Notes: generated from the letters alone by a model not told the origin. A DNA stretch of 64,000 nucleotides from Shinella zoogloeoides (GCF_003574625.1 NZ_QNUJ01000010.1:124001-188000), one strand, 5' to 3'; positions 9,501-16,546 are shown, counted from the stretch's first letter. Translations and numbers: made by a program.

Positions 9501-10368
9501 TGCTGAGTCCCGAAAGGGCCTTGGCCGCGATGGCGGCGATGTCCTCGGCCGAGAAGGTGGCAAGGCCGTCGGCGGAGATGGCGCCGAGCTGCTGGGCCGA
9601 CAGCGCCTTGACCTGCGCGGGCGTCAGGGCCTCGACCTGCCCTTCGGAGAGCGCGCCGATCTGTGCGGTGGAGAAGCCGGTGATGGCGCTGCTGCTCAGC
9701 GCGGCGATCTGTTCGGCCGAGAACGCCTTGACCGCCTCCGCGCTCAGCGCCGCGATCTGCGCGGGCTTGAGCAGCGCGATCTGCGCCGTCGTCATCGCGG
9801 CGATCTGGTCGGGCGTGAGCGCTCCGGTCTGGTCCGTCGTAAGGCCGGCGACGGCGAGCGGCGCGAGCGCGGCGACCTGTCCGCTGGAAAGCGCCGCCAG
9901 CGCCGCGGGGCTGAGGCCCTGCACCGCCTTGTAGCTGATCGCCGCCATGTCCTCGGTCGAGAAGGTCGCAAGGTCCTCCGGGGCGAGGGCCGCAAGCTGC
10001 GCGGTGCCCAGCGCCTGGACTTGCGACGGCGTCAGGGCCTCGGCCTGGTCGGCCGAAAGCGCGCCGACCTGCGATGCGGTCAGCACCGCGACCTGGCCCG
10101 TCGTCAGGTTCTCGATGGAGGAATGGGTGAGTGCGCCGATCTGGTCGAGCGACAGGCCGATGATGGCGCCCTGCGAGATGGCGCTGATCTGGCCGTCGCT
10201 GAGAATGCCGATATCCTCGAGTTCCAGCGCCGCGATCTGCTTGGAGGAGAAGGCGCCGATCTGGCTCGTGGACAGCGAGGCCACGTCCTCGGTCGACCAT
10301 TGCTGGATCGTCTCTGTCGAAAGCTGCCGGATCTGGCTGAGGCTGAGCGAGGAAACGATCGACGTCAT
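3583..10368 (-). CDS. Giant octapeptide-repeat protein, 2261 residues
   Basis: I do not recognise a characterised homologue. After seven N-terminal residues the protein is 276 contiguous units (residues 8-2211). Of these, 274 are exactly eight residues long; one is seven (LDTDVKA) and one is five (LNAAG). The consensus is L/F-S/T-x-x-Q-I/V-A-A/G. A marker pair of the type FSxxDIAA-IxxKAIxG recurs mostly every ten units. I see no signal peptide, no cysteine, one tryptophan (unit 3) and no membrane segment. A roughly 35-residue Thr/Gly/Ser-rich tail and a short C-terminus (SDIAAIISSYLEI) follow, which could be a type I secretion signal, but that is inference. S/T-x-x-Q could be a helix-capping box, so an all-helical solenoid is as plausible as a beta solenoid. 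The start at 10368 has AGGA seven bases upstream. It lies 164 bp downstream of the sigma/anti-sigma operon on the same strand. Confidence 0.85.
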   Translation of the reverse strand: MTSIVSSLSLSQIRQLSTETIQQWSTEDVASLSTSQIGAFSSKQIAALELEDIGILSDGQISAISQGAIIGLSLDQIGALTHSSIENLTTGQVAVLTASQVGALSADQAEALTPSQVQALGTAQLAALAPEDLATFSTEDMAAISYKAVQGLSPAALAALSSGQVAALAPLAVAGLTTDQTGALTPDQIAAMTTAQIALLKPAQIAALSAEAVKAFSAEQIAALSSSAITGFSTAQIGALSEGQVEALTPAQVKALSAQQLGAISADGLATFSAEDIAAIAAKALSGLSTDAIAALSEEQVAALSVQAIQSLSVAQVAAFTPDQTAALTSRQLAAMGAAQIAAFSADDLARMSTDSLAAISAKSLSGLSTAAIAALSTEQVGALSTAQIAALTALQVSAFTTDSIAALSTRQVAAFGSAAVRGLTATQIGAMSEAQVEAFTPTQMKGFTAIQAAALDKAGIATFSTADIAALSPAAVAGLSPDTISGMTPAQIAALSTKAVAALTPAQIAALDESQVEAFTPAQIKVMTAAQIAAFRPETLSTFSSSDIAAIRNNALIGLGPDALAALTTGQIAALTSAQIGALKTTQIAALDNGQIEALTPTQVKALTAAQLAVLSVDALSTFSTADIAALSNRAVSGIGSSVLAALSLEQIGAFGTLALTGLSTAQISAMKTEQIAALSPSQMGALNAAQIAAIDPAVLADMTPAQIAAINSKAIAGLPTSAIAALSPEQVAALSPSVVARLSTLQIAALSTGQVEALTPDQIRGMNAKQITALGAEGIATFSTEDMAAINTKSINGLGSAALAELSTAQIAALTSGQIGGLTAAQIASLGEAFLRALATGQITAIGTGAIGGLSADQIEMLSTAQIEALSSQQVKSLTSAQLSALSGADLATFSTEDLAAISSKAIAGLSPAAIAGLTTAQIAALSRTTLSGLTASQMEALTSEQIAAFSTAQIGGFTSAQIGALEPQDIRALSTAQIAALSRGAVSGIAPDTFASLTSAQIAALSTSAFTGLTSDQIEALSPLQVSQLSAAHLKALTAAQAGALDTDVKALTPEQLAGLTPAAVSGLRSGQISALGSDQIAALTTAQVAALSSSQVAALNPSDLDALSNAQLAALSASGVSGLTSSQIAALSLSQIGALGTRQMAALTSSQISAFGTAQIAALTTGQIAALNAGSIAGFTSQQLAVLSTSQAEALTSAQVGALNPDQIGEFGTAEIATFSTKDISMITASAIKGISAATLASLSTAQIAAFSAAAMGAMTTQQLAALTTEQAEALTRTQIAALSSTQIAALSPEDIATFSTQEMAAISSGALPGLSTEALAALSTAQIAALSSTGIAGLTTKQIAALSLAQAEALTTSQIGALSSTQLAAFTSDGIATFSTREIAAIGSDAIGGLSTEVIAALSTGQVAALSTAAIGGLGTKQIAALSSDQLDALSADQVRALNARQIANLGPAYIATLSTAQIAALSAAAIAGLTPEQIAAFSTAQAEALTPAQIAAFSSRQIAALDMAKLDTFSSADIAAIGSGAIAGLSTAMLASLSTGQIAALSAAGLSGLSSDQVAALSGTQIEAMTTAQLGALGSRQVAALRADGIAALTPAQIAALNADGIAGLTSAQIGILSPLQAEALTATQIAALSSAQIGAFSPTNLETFTPAEIGAITSRAVAGLPTAAIAALTPAQVAALNAAGLTGAQIGTFSESQFEALTSLQMAAMGSTQVAALTTANIATLSPEQIAALSTAGVAALSTAQIAALSTAQAEALTNTQVGALSSQQIAAFSADDLAQFSSADMAAISSRGILGLSTGMIASLTTAQIAALGTAGISGMTSEQIAALSADQVEALTATQIGAFTSRQIAAFDAADIALFTTAEIGAIGSAAMAGLSASILAGFSPEQIEALSPAGIGGMTTGQISALSPNQIAALSTAQINALTSKQVGALAVADIAALTPGQIAALSPSGIAGLTGMQAASLTFEQAESLSASQVAALTAAALGGLSSEALDTFSTSKLAAIGSSAIKGLPPSYLATLSDAEIAALGTGAISGLSSAQVAALSPEQLEAFSMAQIAALSSPGTAGLTPAHMQTISTEELAAMSPSAIKGLSPAVIGGLSTDSIAALGTGQIAALTYSQVNAMSTAQVAALTVEQAGAMTATQTAGLGADDLATFSPDHIVALGTNAVLGLSTAALAGLSSEQANAFTPAQLAAMTPAQVAALPRGPAATTATGGTSGTGGTSTESTEPTADATTSDPQSDIAAIISSYLEI
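3736..10347 (-). repeat. Tandem 24-bp coding repeat with a 240-bp super-period
   Basis: The DNA behind residues 8-2211 of the giant protein is a degenerate tandem repeat of 24 bp. A higher-order period of 240 bp shows directly: the GAGAAGGT marker begins at 6218, 6458 and 6698, exactly 240 bp apart, and recurs near 8498, 8738 and 8978. Two short units shift the phase. Because the repeat is GC-rich and stop-poor, very long open frames exist on both strands across this stretch; I treat these as shadows. Confidence 0.9.
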
Positions 10369-10532
10369 GGCAAAATCCTGGGCAAAGTCCTGAAAGAAGG
10401 AAACGAAAACACACGTAAATGCACGATCCGGCAGCCTGCTCGATACAACCGTGAGCTTGCCTGAACCTGTAGGTGTGTCCTCGTCGGCCGGACGTGCCCG
10501 CCCGGCCCTTCGCTCCGCCCTTCCGGCGTCCC

Positions 10533-11312
10533 TCAGGTGGGGAACTGGCGGTAGCATTCCTCCGCGATCTGCTGCAGGACATCGCGGGAAATGTCGCCTG
10601 TCACGGCATAGCCGAGGTCCCCGTCGATCCAGTAGAAGGTCTCGATGCCGCTGGCGGAGGCGAAGCGGAAGCTCGTCGTGCGGTTGTCCCCGTTGCGCCC
10701 GACGAGGACGGTCACGCGCCGCCCGGCCTCGTTCTCATACATGAACATGGCGCCCGGCCTGTCGGCGACGGGAAGGAGGCGGCCGCCGACCAGCCGGAAG
10801 CCGATGGATTGCAGGCTCGGCACCTTGAGGTCCGGTATGGCGAGCCGCTTGCCGAGCCATGCGGCGAGATGCGTCTCCTCGTCGGCGAAGACTTCCACGG
10901 GATGGCGTACCTCGCTCGCATAGATGAGATAGGCGTTGCGCGCCTCCTGCGGCAGCGCGTCCATCGCCGCGACTTGCTGCGGCGGCGCTTCGAAAAGGGG
11001 CGGCACGAAATGGCCGGCAAGCCCGCCGAGCACGAAAAGGCCGGCGGCGGCGGCCGCCATGGCGAAGCGGCGGGAGCCTGCCCCTGCCGCCGCCGGCGAC
11101 GAGACGAGACGGGTATCGGACGGGCGGGAAACGGCATGGCCGGCAAAGGCGTCGCGCAGGCTCTCGTTCTGCGCCTGCCAGTCGGCGACGAGCCGGGCGG
11201 CTTCCGGGTCCTCCGCCAGATGATCCTCGACGTGCCGGCGCTCCGCCTCGTCGAGCAGCCCGTCGACATAGGCGTGCAGATCGGGTTCGCCGATGGGTTG
11301 GCGCTCGCTCAT
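10533..11312 (-). CDS. Anti-sigma factor, single-pass membrane protein
   Basis: This 259-residue protein is predicted to hold the neighbouring ECF sigma factor inactive at the inner membrane. The N-terminal cytoplasmic domain (about 1-55) has the ASD-like pattern DLHAYVDGLLDEAERRHVEDHLAEDP but lacks the HxxxCxxC zinc-binding residues of ZAS-type anti-sigma factors. A membrane helix lies at about residues 81-103 (FAMAAAAAGLFVLGGLAGHF), followed by a periplasmic domain of about 155 residues. Its ATG overlaps the sigma gene's stop by four bases (ATGA), which indicates translational coupling. The pair probably responds to an envelope or redox signal, but the trigger cannot be read from sequence. 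Confidence 0.82.
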   Translation of the reverse strand: MSERQPIGEPDLHAYVDGLLDEAERRHVEDHLAEDPEAARLVADWQAQNESLRDAFAGHAVSRPSDTRLVSSPAAAGAGSRRFAMAAAAAGLFVLGGLAGHFVPPLFEAPPQQVAAMDALPQEARNAYLIYASEVRHPVEVFADEETHLAAWLGKRLAIPDLKVPSLQSIGFRLVGGRLLPVADRPGAMFMYENEAGRRVTVLVGRNGDNRTTSFRFASASGIETFYWIDGDLGYAVTGDISRDVLQQIAEECYRQFPT

Positions 11313-11875
11313 CGTGGGCTCCGCAAATGAATGACGTTTTCCTCCTGCAGCCTTTGCCGCAGCATCTGCCGGGCGCGCGAAAGGCGCGACATGACGGTAC
11401 CGACAGGAATTTCCAGGATTCCGGCGACCTCCTGGTAGGAATGGCCTTCGACGGCGACGAGCATCAGCACCGCCCGCGCCTCCTTCGGCAGGATCTCCAG
11501 CGCCTGCACCAGCCGGTTGCGTTCCAGCGGATCGGAAGGCGCGGCGTTCTCGGCCACGGCCTCGGCTTCCTCGATGCCGACGGAAGGCCGCCGCGCGACG
11601 GCCCGCTGCGCGTTGAGATGCAGGTTGGTCATGATCCGGTAGGCCCAGGCGCGAATGTTCGCGCCGCGCCATTGCGCGCGGTGGACGAGCGCCTTCTCCA
11701 CGCAGTCCTGCAAGAGGTCCTCGCTCTCCGCGTCGGAGCGCGTCAGGCTGCGCGAATAGCGCCGCAACTGCGGCAGGAGGGCGAGGATCTGCGCCTCGAA
11801 GGCAGGGGGCGGGGAGGCGTCGCCTTCCCGCCCGCCGCCGTCGGTCATGGCGTGGGGATCACGGCCTTGCGACAT
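11309..11875 (-). CDS. ECF-family RNA polymerase sigma factor
   Basis: This is a 188-residue sigma-70 family factor with only regions 2 and 4, typical of ECF sigmas. Region 2 reads LRRYSRSLTRSDAESEDLLQDCVEKALV followed by WAYRIMTNLHLN. Region 4 contains the helix-turn-helix LVAVEGHSYQEVAGILEIPVGTVMSRLSRAR near residues 138-168. Two in-frame ATGs are possible, 11875 (used here, overlapping the upstream gene by 17 bases) and 11848 (179 residues, no overlap); neither has a good ribosome binding site. It is co-transcribed with the anti-sigma factor and probably with the secreted COG4315-type gene upstream. Its own promoter is likely among its targets. Confidence 0.88.
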   Translation of the reverse strand: MSQGRDPHAMTDGGGREGDASPPPAFEAQILALLPQLRRYSRSLTRSDAESEDLLQDCVEKALVHRAQWRGANIRAWAYRIMTNLHLNAQRAVARRPSVGIEEAEAVAENAAPSDPLERNRLVQALEILPKEARAVLMLVAVEGHSYQEVAGILEIPVGTVMSRLSRARQMLRQRLQEENVIHLRSPR

Positions 11876-12233
11876 TCCAGACGCCGTTCATGCCGTCGCC
11901 GGTCGCATCGCCTTCCTTGGTGTCCTTGGCCCAGTAGTAAAGCGGCATGCCGTCCTTCGCCCATTGCTTCGACCCGTCCTTGCGGGTGACGAGCGAATAT
12001 GCGCCTTCCGCCTTGGCGTTGGAAGCGGCCTTGGCCGGCGGCCAGTTGGCGGCGCATTTGTCGTAGCAGGCGGACTTGCCGTGCTTGTCCTTCTTGAAGG
12101 TGTAGAGGGTCATGCCCTTTTCGCCGGCAAGCACCTCGCCCTTGTCGGTCTTCACGGTCTTGAACGGCTCTGCCGCAAAGGCGGTGCCGGCAAGGAGGGC
12201 GGCAGCCAGCGGGACGAGAACAAAGAGCTTCAT
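11859..12233 (-). CDS. Secreted COG4315/PF03640-type repeat protein
   Basis: This 124-residue exported protein has a clean signal peptide (MKLFVLVPLAAALLAGTAFA). Two copies of the PF03640 'secreted repeat' follow: GMTLYTFKKDKHGKSACYDKCAANWPP, and later GMPLYYWAKDTKEGDATGDGMNGVW. The cysteine pair C..C in the first repeat suggests a disulfide in the periplasm. The biochemical role of this family is not known. The start is the ATG at 12233, with GGAG six bases upstream; another ATG four codons earlier lacks a site. It is the first gene of a likely operon with the ECF sigma and anti-sigma genes, so it is probably both a marker and a target of that system. Confidence 0.8.
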   Translation of the reverse strand: MKLFVLVPLAAALLAGTAFAAEPFKTVKTDKGEVLAGEKGMTLYTFKKDKHGKSACYDKCAANWPPAKAASNAKAEGAYSLVTRKDGSKQWAKDGMPLYYWAKDTKEGDATGDGMNGVWNVARP

Positions 12234-12270
12234 GGTCTTCTCCATCGTTATGACGCGCTTCCGGAGCCGT

Positions 12271-12305
12271 CCATGCCAAGACACCGGACCGCGCCGGTTT
12301 ATTCC
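12271..12305 (-). promoter_or_regulatory. Candidate ECF-type promoter
   Basis: On the minus strand, GGAATAAACC (12305-12296) is followed after about 15 bp by GTCTTGG. A GGAAT-type -35 with a short GTC-like -10 is the general form of ECF sigma promoters. It lies about 40-70 bp upstream of the secreted-repeat gene and would fit autoregulation of the operon. This is inferred from one site only. Confidence 0.4.
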
Positions 12306-12342
12306 GTCCCGCGATGGAAAAATGTGAGGACCCGCCGCCGGC

Positions 12343-13728
12343 TCAATGCCCGGTGATGCCGTCGGCGATGGCCGCGAGCTTCGACGTGTGCTGGAGGCCC
12401 GCAAATTCCCGCGCATCCGCCATGCGGTAGAGCTGGTACATGGAATGGACGCCGAGCCAGCGAAAGGGCTCCGGCTCCCATGGGCGCACCGTGCGGTTGA
12501 CCCAGGGAAGGCCGGTTAGTTCCGTTTCGCGCCGGAGCACGAGGTCGGCCAGGGTCCGCCCCGCGAGGTTGGAGGAGGAGACGCCGAGGCCGACATAGCC
12601 GCCGGCCCAGCCGATGCCGGTTTCCCGGTCGAAGCCCGCCGTCGTGCACCAGTCGCGCGGCACGCCGAGCACGCCGCACCAGGCATGCTCGATCTTGAGG
12701 GATTTCGTCTGCGGCAGGAGGCGGGTGAGGATGGCATGGAGGGCGTCGATGGTCGCCTGCTGCGTCCGGCCGTCGATATCGGTCCTCGATCCGAAGCGGT
12801 AGGGAACGCCGCGCCCGCCCATGGTGATGCGGCCCTCGCGGGTGCGCTGGGCATAGCAATAGGCATGCGCCGCATCGCCGAGCAGTTCATGGCCTTCCCA
12901 GCCGATCTCCCGCCACAGCGCTTCGGGCAGCGGCTCGGTGACGATCTGCGCGCTGTTGAGCGGCAGCCATGTGCGCTCATGGCCCGGCAGGCCGGCGGTG
13001 AAACCCTCCGTGGCGCGGATGACGACCGGCGCGCGGACGGTGCCGCGCTCCGTCTCGACGCGGCCCTTCGTGAAGCCGGTGACGGCGGTGCCCTCGAAGA
13101 TGCGGACGCCGAGGCTTTCGACGACCTTCGCAAGCCCGCGCACCAGCTTGGCCGGTTGGACGCGCGCCATGTCGCGGATGACGAAGGCGCCCTCGACGCC
13201 GGCGATGCGGATGCGCCGCGCCGCTTCCTCCGCCGACAGCATCTCCATGCGGTCGGCCGGCATCTCCCAGTCGAGATAGAACTGGTATTCCTCGCGGGCG
13301 CGCTCCAGTTGCGGCCTGTTGGTGGCGACGGTGATGTTGTCGACGCGCAGGATATCGGCATCGATGCCCTCGGCCTCGGCGACGCGGATCACCTCGTCCA
13401 CCGTGCCCGCCATGGCGCGCTGCATGTCGACCACCGCGCCGCGCGTCGCGGTCTTGAGATACTTTTCCCGCGACCAGCCGAAGCCGCCGGAAAGCCAGCC
13501 GCCGTTCCGCCCCGAGCCGCCGAAACCGGCAAATTCGCGCTCGACCACGACGATGTCGAGCGAGGGATCGGCCTTCTTCAGGTAATAGGCGGTCCACAGG
13601 CCCGTATAGCCGGCGCCGATGATGCAGACATCGGCCTCACGGTCTCCGGGAAGGGCGGGACGCTTTTGCGGCACGCCGCCGATATCGGCGTACCAGAAGG
13701 AGATGTTGCCGTTCGTCGTCACGTCCAT
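12343..13728 (-). CDS. FAD-dependent amine/amino-acid oxidoreductase (DAO family)
   Basis: This 461-residue flavoprotein is related to gamma-glutamylputrescine oxidase and other DadA-like oxidases. The FAD-binding Rossmann motif is VCIIGAGYTGLWTAYYL near residues 37-53. It is followed by the family signature FGGSGRNGGWLSGGFGW, and the C-terminal FAD motif is GWAGGYVGLGVSSSNLAGRTLADL. An N-terminal segment with SFWYADIGG is common in this group. The start is the ATG at 13728. A likely transporter gene lies upstream on the same strand, but a strong terminator separates the two, so they are probably separate transcripts. The substrate is unknown; an amine, or a proline- or betaine-like compound, is an inference from the neighbour. 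Confidence 0.8.
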   Translation of the reverse strand: MDVTTNGNISFWYADIGGVPQKRPALPGDREADVCIIGAGYTGLWTAYYLKKADPSLDIVVVEREFAGFGGSGRNGGWLSGGFGWSREKYLKTATRGAVVDMQRAMAGTVDEVIRVAEAEGIDADILRVDNITVATNRPQLERAREEYQFYLDWEMPADRMEMLSAEEAARRIRIAGVEGAFVIRDMARVQPAKLVRGLAKVVESLGVRIFEGTAVTGFTKGRVETERGTVRAPVVIRATEGFTAGLPGHERTWLPLNSAQIVTEPLPEALWREIGWEGHELLGDAAHAYCYAQRTREGRITMGGRGVPYRFGSRTDIDGRTQQATIDALHAILTRLLPQTKSLKIEHAWCGVLGVPRDWCTTAGFDRETGIGWAGGYVGLGVSSSNLAGRTLADLVLRRETELTGLPWVNRTVRPWEPEPFRWLGVHSMYQLYRMADAREFAGLQHTSKLAAIADGITGH

Positions 13729-13803
13729 ATGCGCTGCCTTCGCTTCCGCCGTTCCTGACGTGAAGGCATATTGGCCGGCGGGGGCCTTGGCAATCGCCGG
13801 ACG

Positions 13804-13828
13804 AAAAAGGGCGCCCCGCGGGGCGCCC
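13804..13828 (-). terminator. Rho-independent terminator
   Basis: The perfect 20-bp palindrome GGGCGCCCCGCGGGGCGCCC (13809-13828) is followed on the minus strand by five U residues. It lies 22 bp beyond the stop of the MFS symporter gene and should end its transcript before the FAD oxidase gene. Confidence 0.85.
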
Positions 13829-13850
13829 TCCGGATGCGGTGTGGAGACCG

Positions 13851-15176
13851 TTACTGCTGGTCGAGAACCTTCGTCAGGCTGAGGGCGGCGATGGTGCAGA
13901 TCGCGCCGGAGATCAGGTAGCCGCCGATGAAGATGATGCCGAAGCTGGAGGCGAGACCCAGCGCCACGAGCGGCGCGAAGGCGGCGCCGATCAGCCAGGC
14001 GAGGTCCGAGGTCAGCGCCGCGCCGGTATAGCGGTAATACTGCGTGAAGCGCGAGGAGACGGCGCCGGAGGACTGGCCGAAGGTGAGGCCGAGGATGAAG
14101 AAGCCGATGAGGATATAGGCATCCTGGCCCTTGCCGCCGGCATCGAGCAGGAACGGCGCGGAGAAGGAGAAGATCGCGATCAGGATCGCGCCGGCCATCA
14201 GCTGGTTGCGCCGGCCGATCCGGTCGGCGATGACGCCGGAAAGGATGATGCCGACCGCGCCGAAGGCCGCGCCCGCCACCTGCACCCAGAGGAATTCCGC
14301 CGCCGACTGGCCGCCCTTGAGCGTGACCCAGCTGAGCGGGAAGATCGTCACGAGATGGAACATCGCGAAGCTGGCGAGCGGCACGAAGGCGCCGAGCACG
14401 ACGTCGATGGCGTGCTTGCTCAGCATCTCGAAGATCGGTCGGGCCTGCAGCTCCTGCGCCTCCATGGCCGCGCCGAACTCCTTGCTGGCGACGATGCGCA
14501 GGCGCGCGAAGAGCGCCACCACGTTGATGGCGAAGGCGACGAAGAAGGGATAGCGCCAGCCCCAGGCGAGGAAGTCCGCCTCCGAGAGATTGCTGACGAA
14601 ATAGCCGAAGAGGATGCTGGCGAGCGCAAAGCCGATGGGCGCGCCGAGCTGTGGGATCATCGCGTACCAGCCGCGGTGGTTGGCCGGGGCGCTGAGGTTC
14701 AGCAGCGAGGCGAGGCCGTCCCAGGCACCGCCGAGCGCGAAACCCTGTCCGAGCCGGAAGAGCGCGAGGAGGGCCACCGCCCAGTAGCCGAGCGTGTCGT
14801 ATCCCGGCAGGAAGGCGATGGAGGCCGTCGAGCCGCCGAGGATCACCAGCGCCACCGTGAGCTTCGTGCCGCGTCCGTAGTTGCGGTCGATCCACATGAA
14901 GACGAAGGAGCCGACCGGGCGGGCGAGGAAGGCGAGGGGGAACAGCGCGAAGGACATCAGCGTCGCCGCCACCGCATTGGGCGCGAAGGGGAAGATGAGC
15001 TTCGGGAAGACGAGGATGGAGCCGAGGCCGTAGACGAAGAAGTCGAAGAATTCCGACGTGCGGCCGATCACCACGCCAATGGCGACGCTGCCCGGCGAGA
15101 GCGGCTTGTCGTCCTGGTGCATGCGGCGGGCATCCCGCTCCAGACCGGACGATGTGGGATTGATGGCCGAACTCAT
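13851..15176 (-). CDS. MFS transporter, metabolite:H+ symporter type
   Basis: This 441-residue inner-membrane protein has about twelve membrane helices and resembles ProP/ShiA-like symporters (MHS family). The N-terminal motif SPGSVAIGVVIGRTSEFFDFFVYG and the loop RPVGSFVFMWIDRNYGRGTKL match the family's signature regions. The chosen start is the ATG at 15176, which has GGAGG five bases upstream; an ATG nine codons earlier has none. The gene stands before a strong terminator and next to the FAD-dependent oxidase on the same strand, so uptake of that enzyme's substrate is possible but unproven. The substrate cannot be told from sequence. Confidence 0.82.
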   Translation of the reverse strand: MSSAINPTSSGLERDARRMHQDDKPLSPGSVAIGVVIGRTSEFFDFFVYGLGSILVFPKLIFPFAPNAVAATLMSFALFPLAFLARPVGSFVFMWIDRNYGRGTKLTVALVILGGSTASIAFLPGYDTLGYWAVALLALFRLGQGFALGGAWDGLASLLNLSAPANHRGWYAMIPQLGAPIGFALASILFGYFVSNLSEADFLAWGWRYPFFVAFAINVVALFARLRIVASKEFGAAMEAQELQARPIFEMLSKHAIDVVLGAFVPLASFAMFHLVTIFPLSWVTLKGGQSAAEFLWVQVAGAAFGAVGIILSGVIADRIGRRNQLMAGAILIAIFSFSAPFLLDAGGKGQDAYILIGFFILGLTFGQSSGAVSSRFTQYYRYTGAALTSDLAWLIGAAFAPLVALGLASSFGIIFIGGYLISGAICTIAALSLTKVLDQQ

Positions 15177-15439
15177 GAACGCCTCCGCGTGGATTAGGGT
15201 CATGTCACTAGAATGTTGATCAATCGGCCTCGAAGATCAAGGACCGGCATGCGTCGCTTTGCTGGTGCCGAAATTGACAACGGGCATTTCTATTGCGCTA
15301 GTACAATCGCGCATCGACAGAAAGCCCCTGATTGTCTACCGTGCTGCGACAGAATGCTGCGCTGCGACGATGGACCTCATTTCCAACCGCCACCGCGCCC
15401 GACTATTGCCGACTAGACAGAACGCAAGTTGAGGCCGCA

Positions 15440-16546
15440 ATGCCGAAGCAATTCAGTTTAGCCCGACACTCGATCACTTTGGCCCCCATGCTCGCCATCC
15501 TTTCCGGATGCAATATGGTCGTGATGTCTCCTTCCGGCGATATCGCCACGCAGCAAAGGGACCTGATCGTCATCTCGACGGTCCTGATGCTGCTGATCAT
15601 CGTGCCGGTGATCTTCCTGACCCTCTTCTTCGCCTGGCGCTACCGCCAGTCCAATACGGCGGCCAAGTACGATCCCGAATGGCACCATTCCACGGGCCTC
15701 GAGGTCATCATCTGGTCGGCCCCGCTCGCCATCATCATCGCGCTCGGGGCGATCACCTGGGTCAGCACCCACAAGCTCGACCCCTACCGCCCGCTCGACC
15801 GGATCGACGCCGCGCGGCCGGTCTCCGAAGAGACCAAGCCGATCACCGTCGAGGTGGTGGCGCTCGACTGGAAGTGGCTTTTCTTCTATCCGGACTACGG
15901 CATCGCCACGGTCAACGAGATGGCGGCGCCCGTCGATGTGCCGATCAACTTCAAACTCACCGCCTCCTCGGTGATGAACTCCTTCTACGTTCCCGCGCTC
16001 GCCGGCATGATCTACACGATGCCGGGCATGGAGACGAAGCTGCACGCCGTCATCAACAAGGCCGGCGAATATGACGGCTTCTCGTCCAACTACAGCGGCG
16101 ACGGCTTCTCCCATATGCGCTTCAAGTTCCACGGGGTGGACCAGGCCGGCTTCGACGCCTGGGTCGCGCAGGTCAAGCAGAACGGCACGGCGCTCAACCG
16201 CGACGCCTATCTCAAGCTCGAAAAGCCGAGCTCCAGGGAGCCGGTGCGCTACTACGCCTCCGTCGACGACGGGCTCTATGAGGCCGTGCTCAACATGTGC
16301 GTGCGCGAAGGCCAGATGTGCATGAAGGACATGATGCATATCGACATGATGGGCGGCGCGGGCAAGGAGAGCCAGGAGAACCGGGCGAAGCTCCAGCACG
16401 ACAACCGCCACGCCGCCGGGGAGGGGACCGCCGCGACCTTCCCCGAGACCGGCAATCCCGCGCGCAGCGAGGAGCCGGCCGAGGGCGTCGAGGAGCGGCA
16501 GGACGAGCCCGCCGCGATGGACCACGACGCGCACCAGTCGCACTAG
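15440..16546 (+). CDS. cyoA: Cytochrome o ubiquinol oxidase subunit II
   Basis: This 368-residue lipoprotein subunit of the haem-copper quinol oxidase has a signal sequence ending in the lipobox LSGC (C24). Two membrane helices follow (about 40-65 and 88-108), then a periplasmic cupredoxin domain. As expected for a quinol oxidase, the CuA ligands of cytochrome c oxidases are missing. The region VVALDWKWLFFYPD...TASSVMNSFYVPALAGMIYTMPGM is diagnostic. The C-terminus has a His- and Glu-rich tail. The start at 15440 has GAGG five bases upstream. It is the first gene of cyoABCD-surf1. The 263-bp upstream gap contains TTGACA at 15274, but no -10 at ideal spacing is evident. Confidence 0.95.
   Translation: MPKQFSLARHSITLAPMLAILSGCNMVVMSPSGDIATQQRDLIVISTVLMLLIIVPVIFLTLFFAWRYRQSNTAAKYDPEWHHSTGLEVIIWSAPLAIIIALGAITWVSTHKLDPYRPLDRIDAARPVSEETKPITVEVVALDWKWLFFYPDYGIATVNEMAAPVDVPINFKLTASSVMNSFYVPALAGMIYTMPGMETKLHAVINKAGEYDGFSSNYSGDGFSHMRFKFHGVDQAGFDAWVAQVKQNGTALNRDAYLKLEKPSSREPVRYYASVDDGLYEAVLNMCVREGQMCMKDMMHIDMMGGAGKESQENRAKLQHDNRHAAGEGTAATFPETGNPARSEEPAEGVEERQDEPAAMDHDAHQSH

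Noticed and set aside
3736-10347. CRISPR array or TAL-effector-like DNA-binding repeat in the giant gene
   Set aside because: Repeats are 24 bp, coding and contiguous with no spacers, so not CRISPR. TAL repeats are 33-35 residues with variable di-residues, which is not seen here.
5588-10582. Very long open frames in other frames and on the opposite strand over the giant gene (up to 1664 residues minus, 1113 and 1067 residues plus)
   Set aside because: They arise because the 24-bp GC-rich repeat has no stop in several frames. Only the chosen frame shows a clean octad with conserved hydrophobic and Gln positions, a good ribosome site and a sensible C-terminus.
13839-15197. Plus-strand frame of 452 residues over the MFS gene
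   Set aside because: Highly charged antisense shadow of a membrane protein gene; no RBS and no domain.
15177-15439. Clear sigma-70 promoter for cyoA
   Set aside because: TTGACA at 15274 has TAGTAC only at a 19-bp spacing; too weak to list as a feature.
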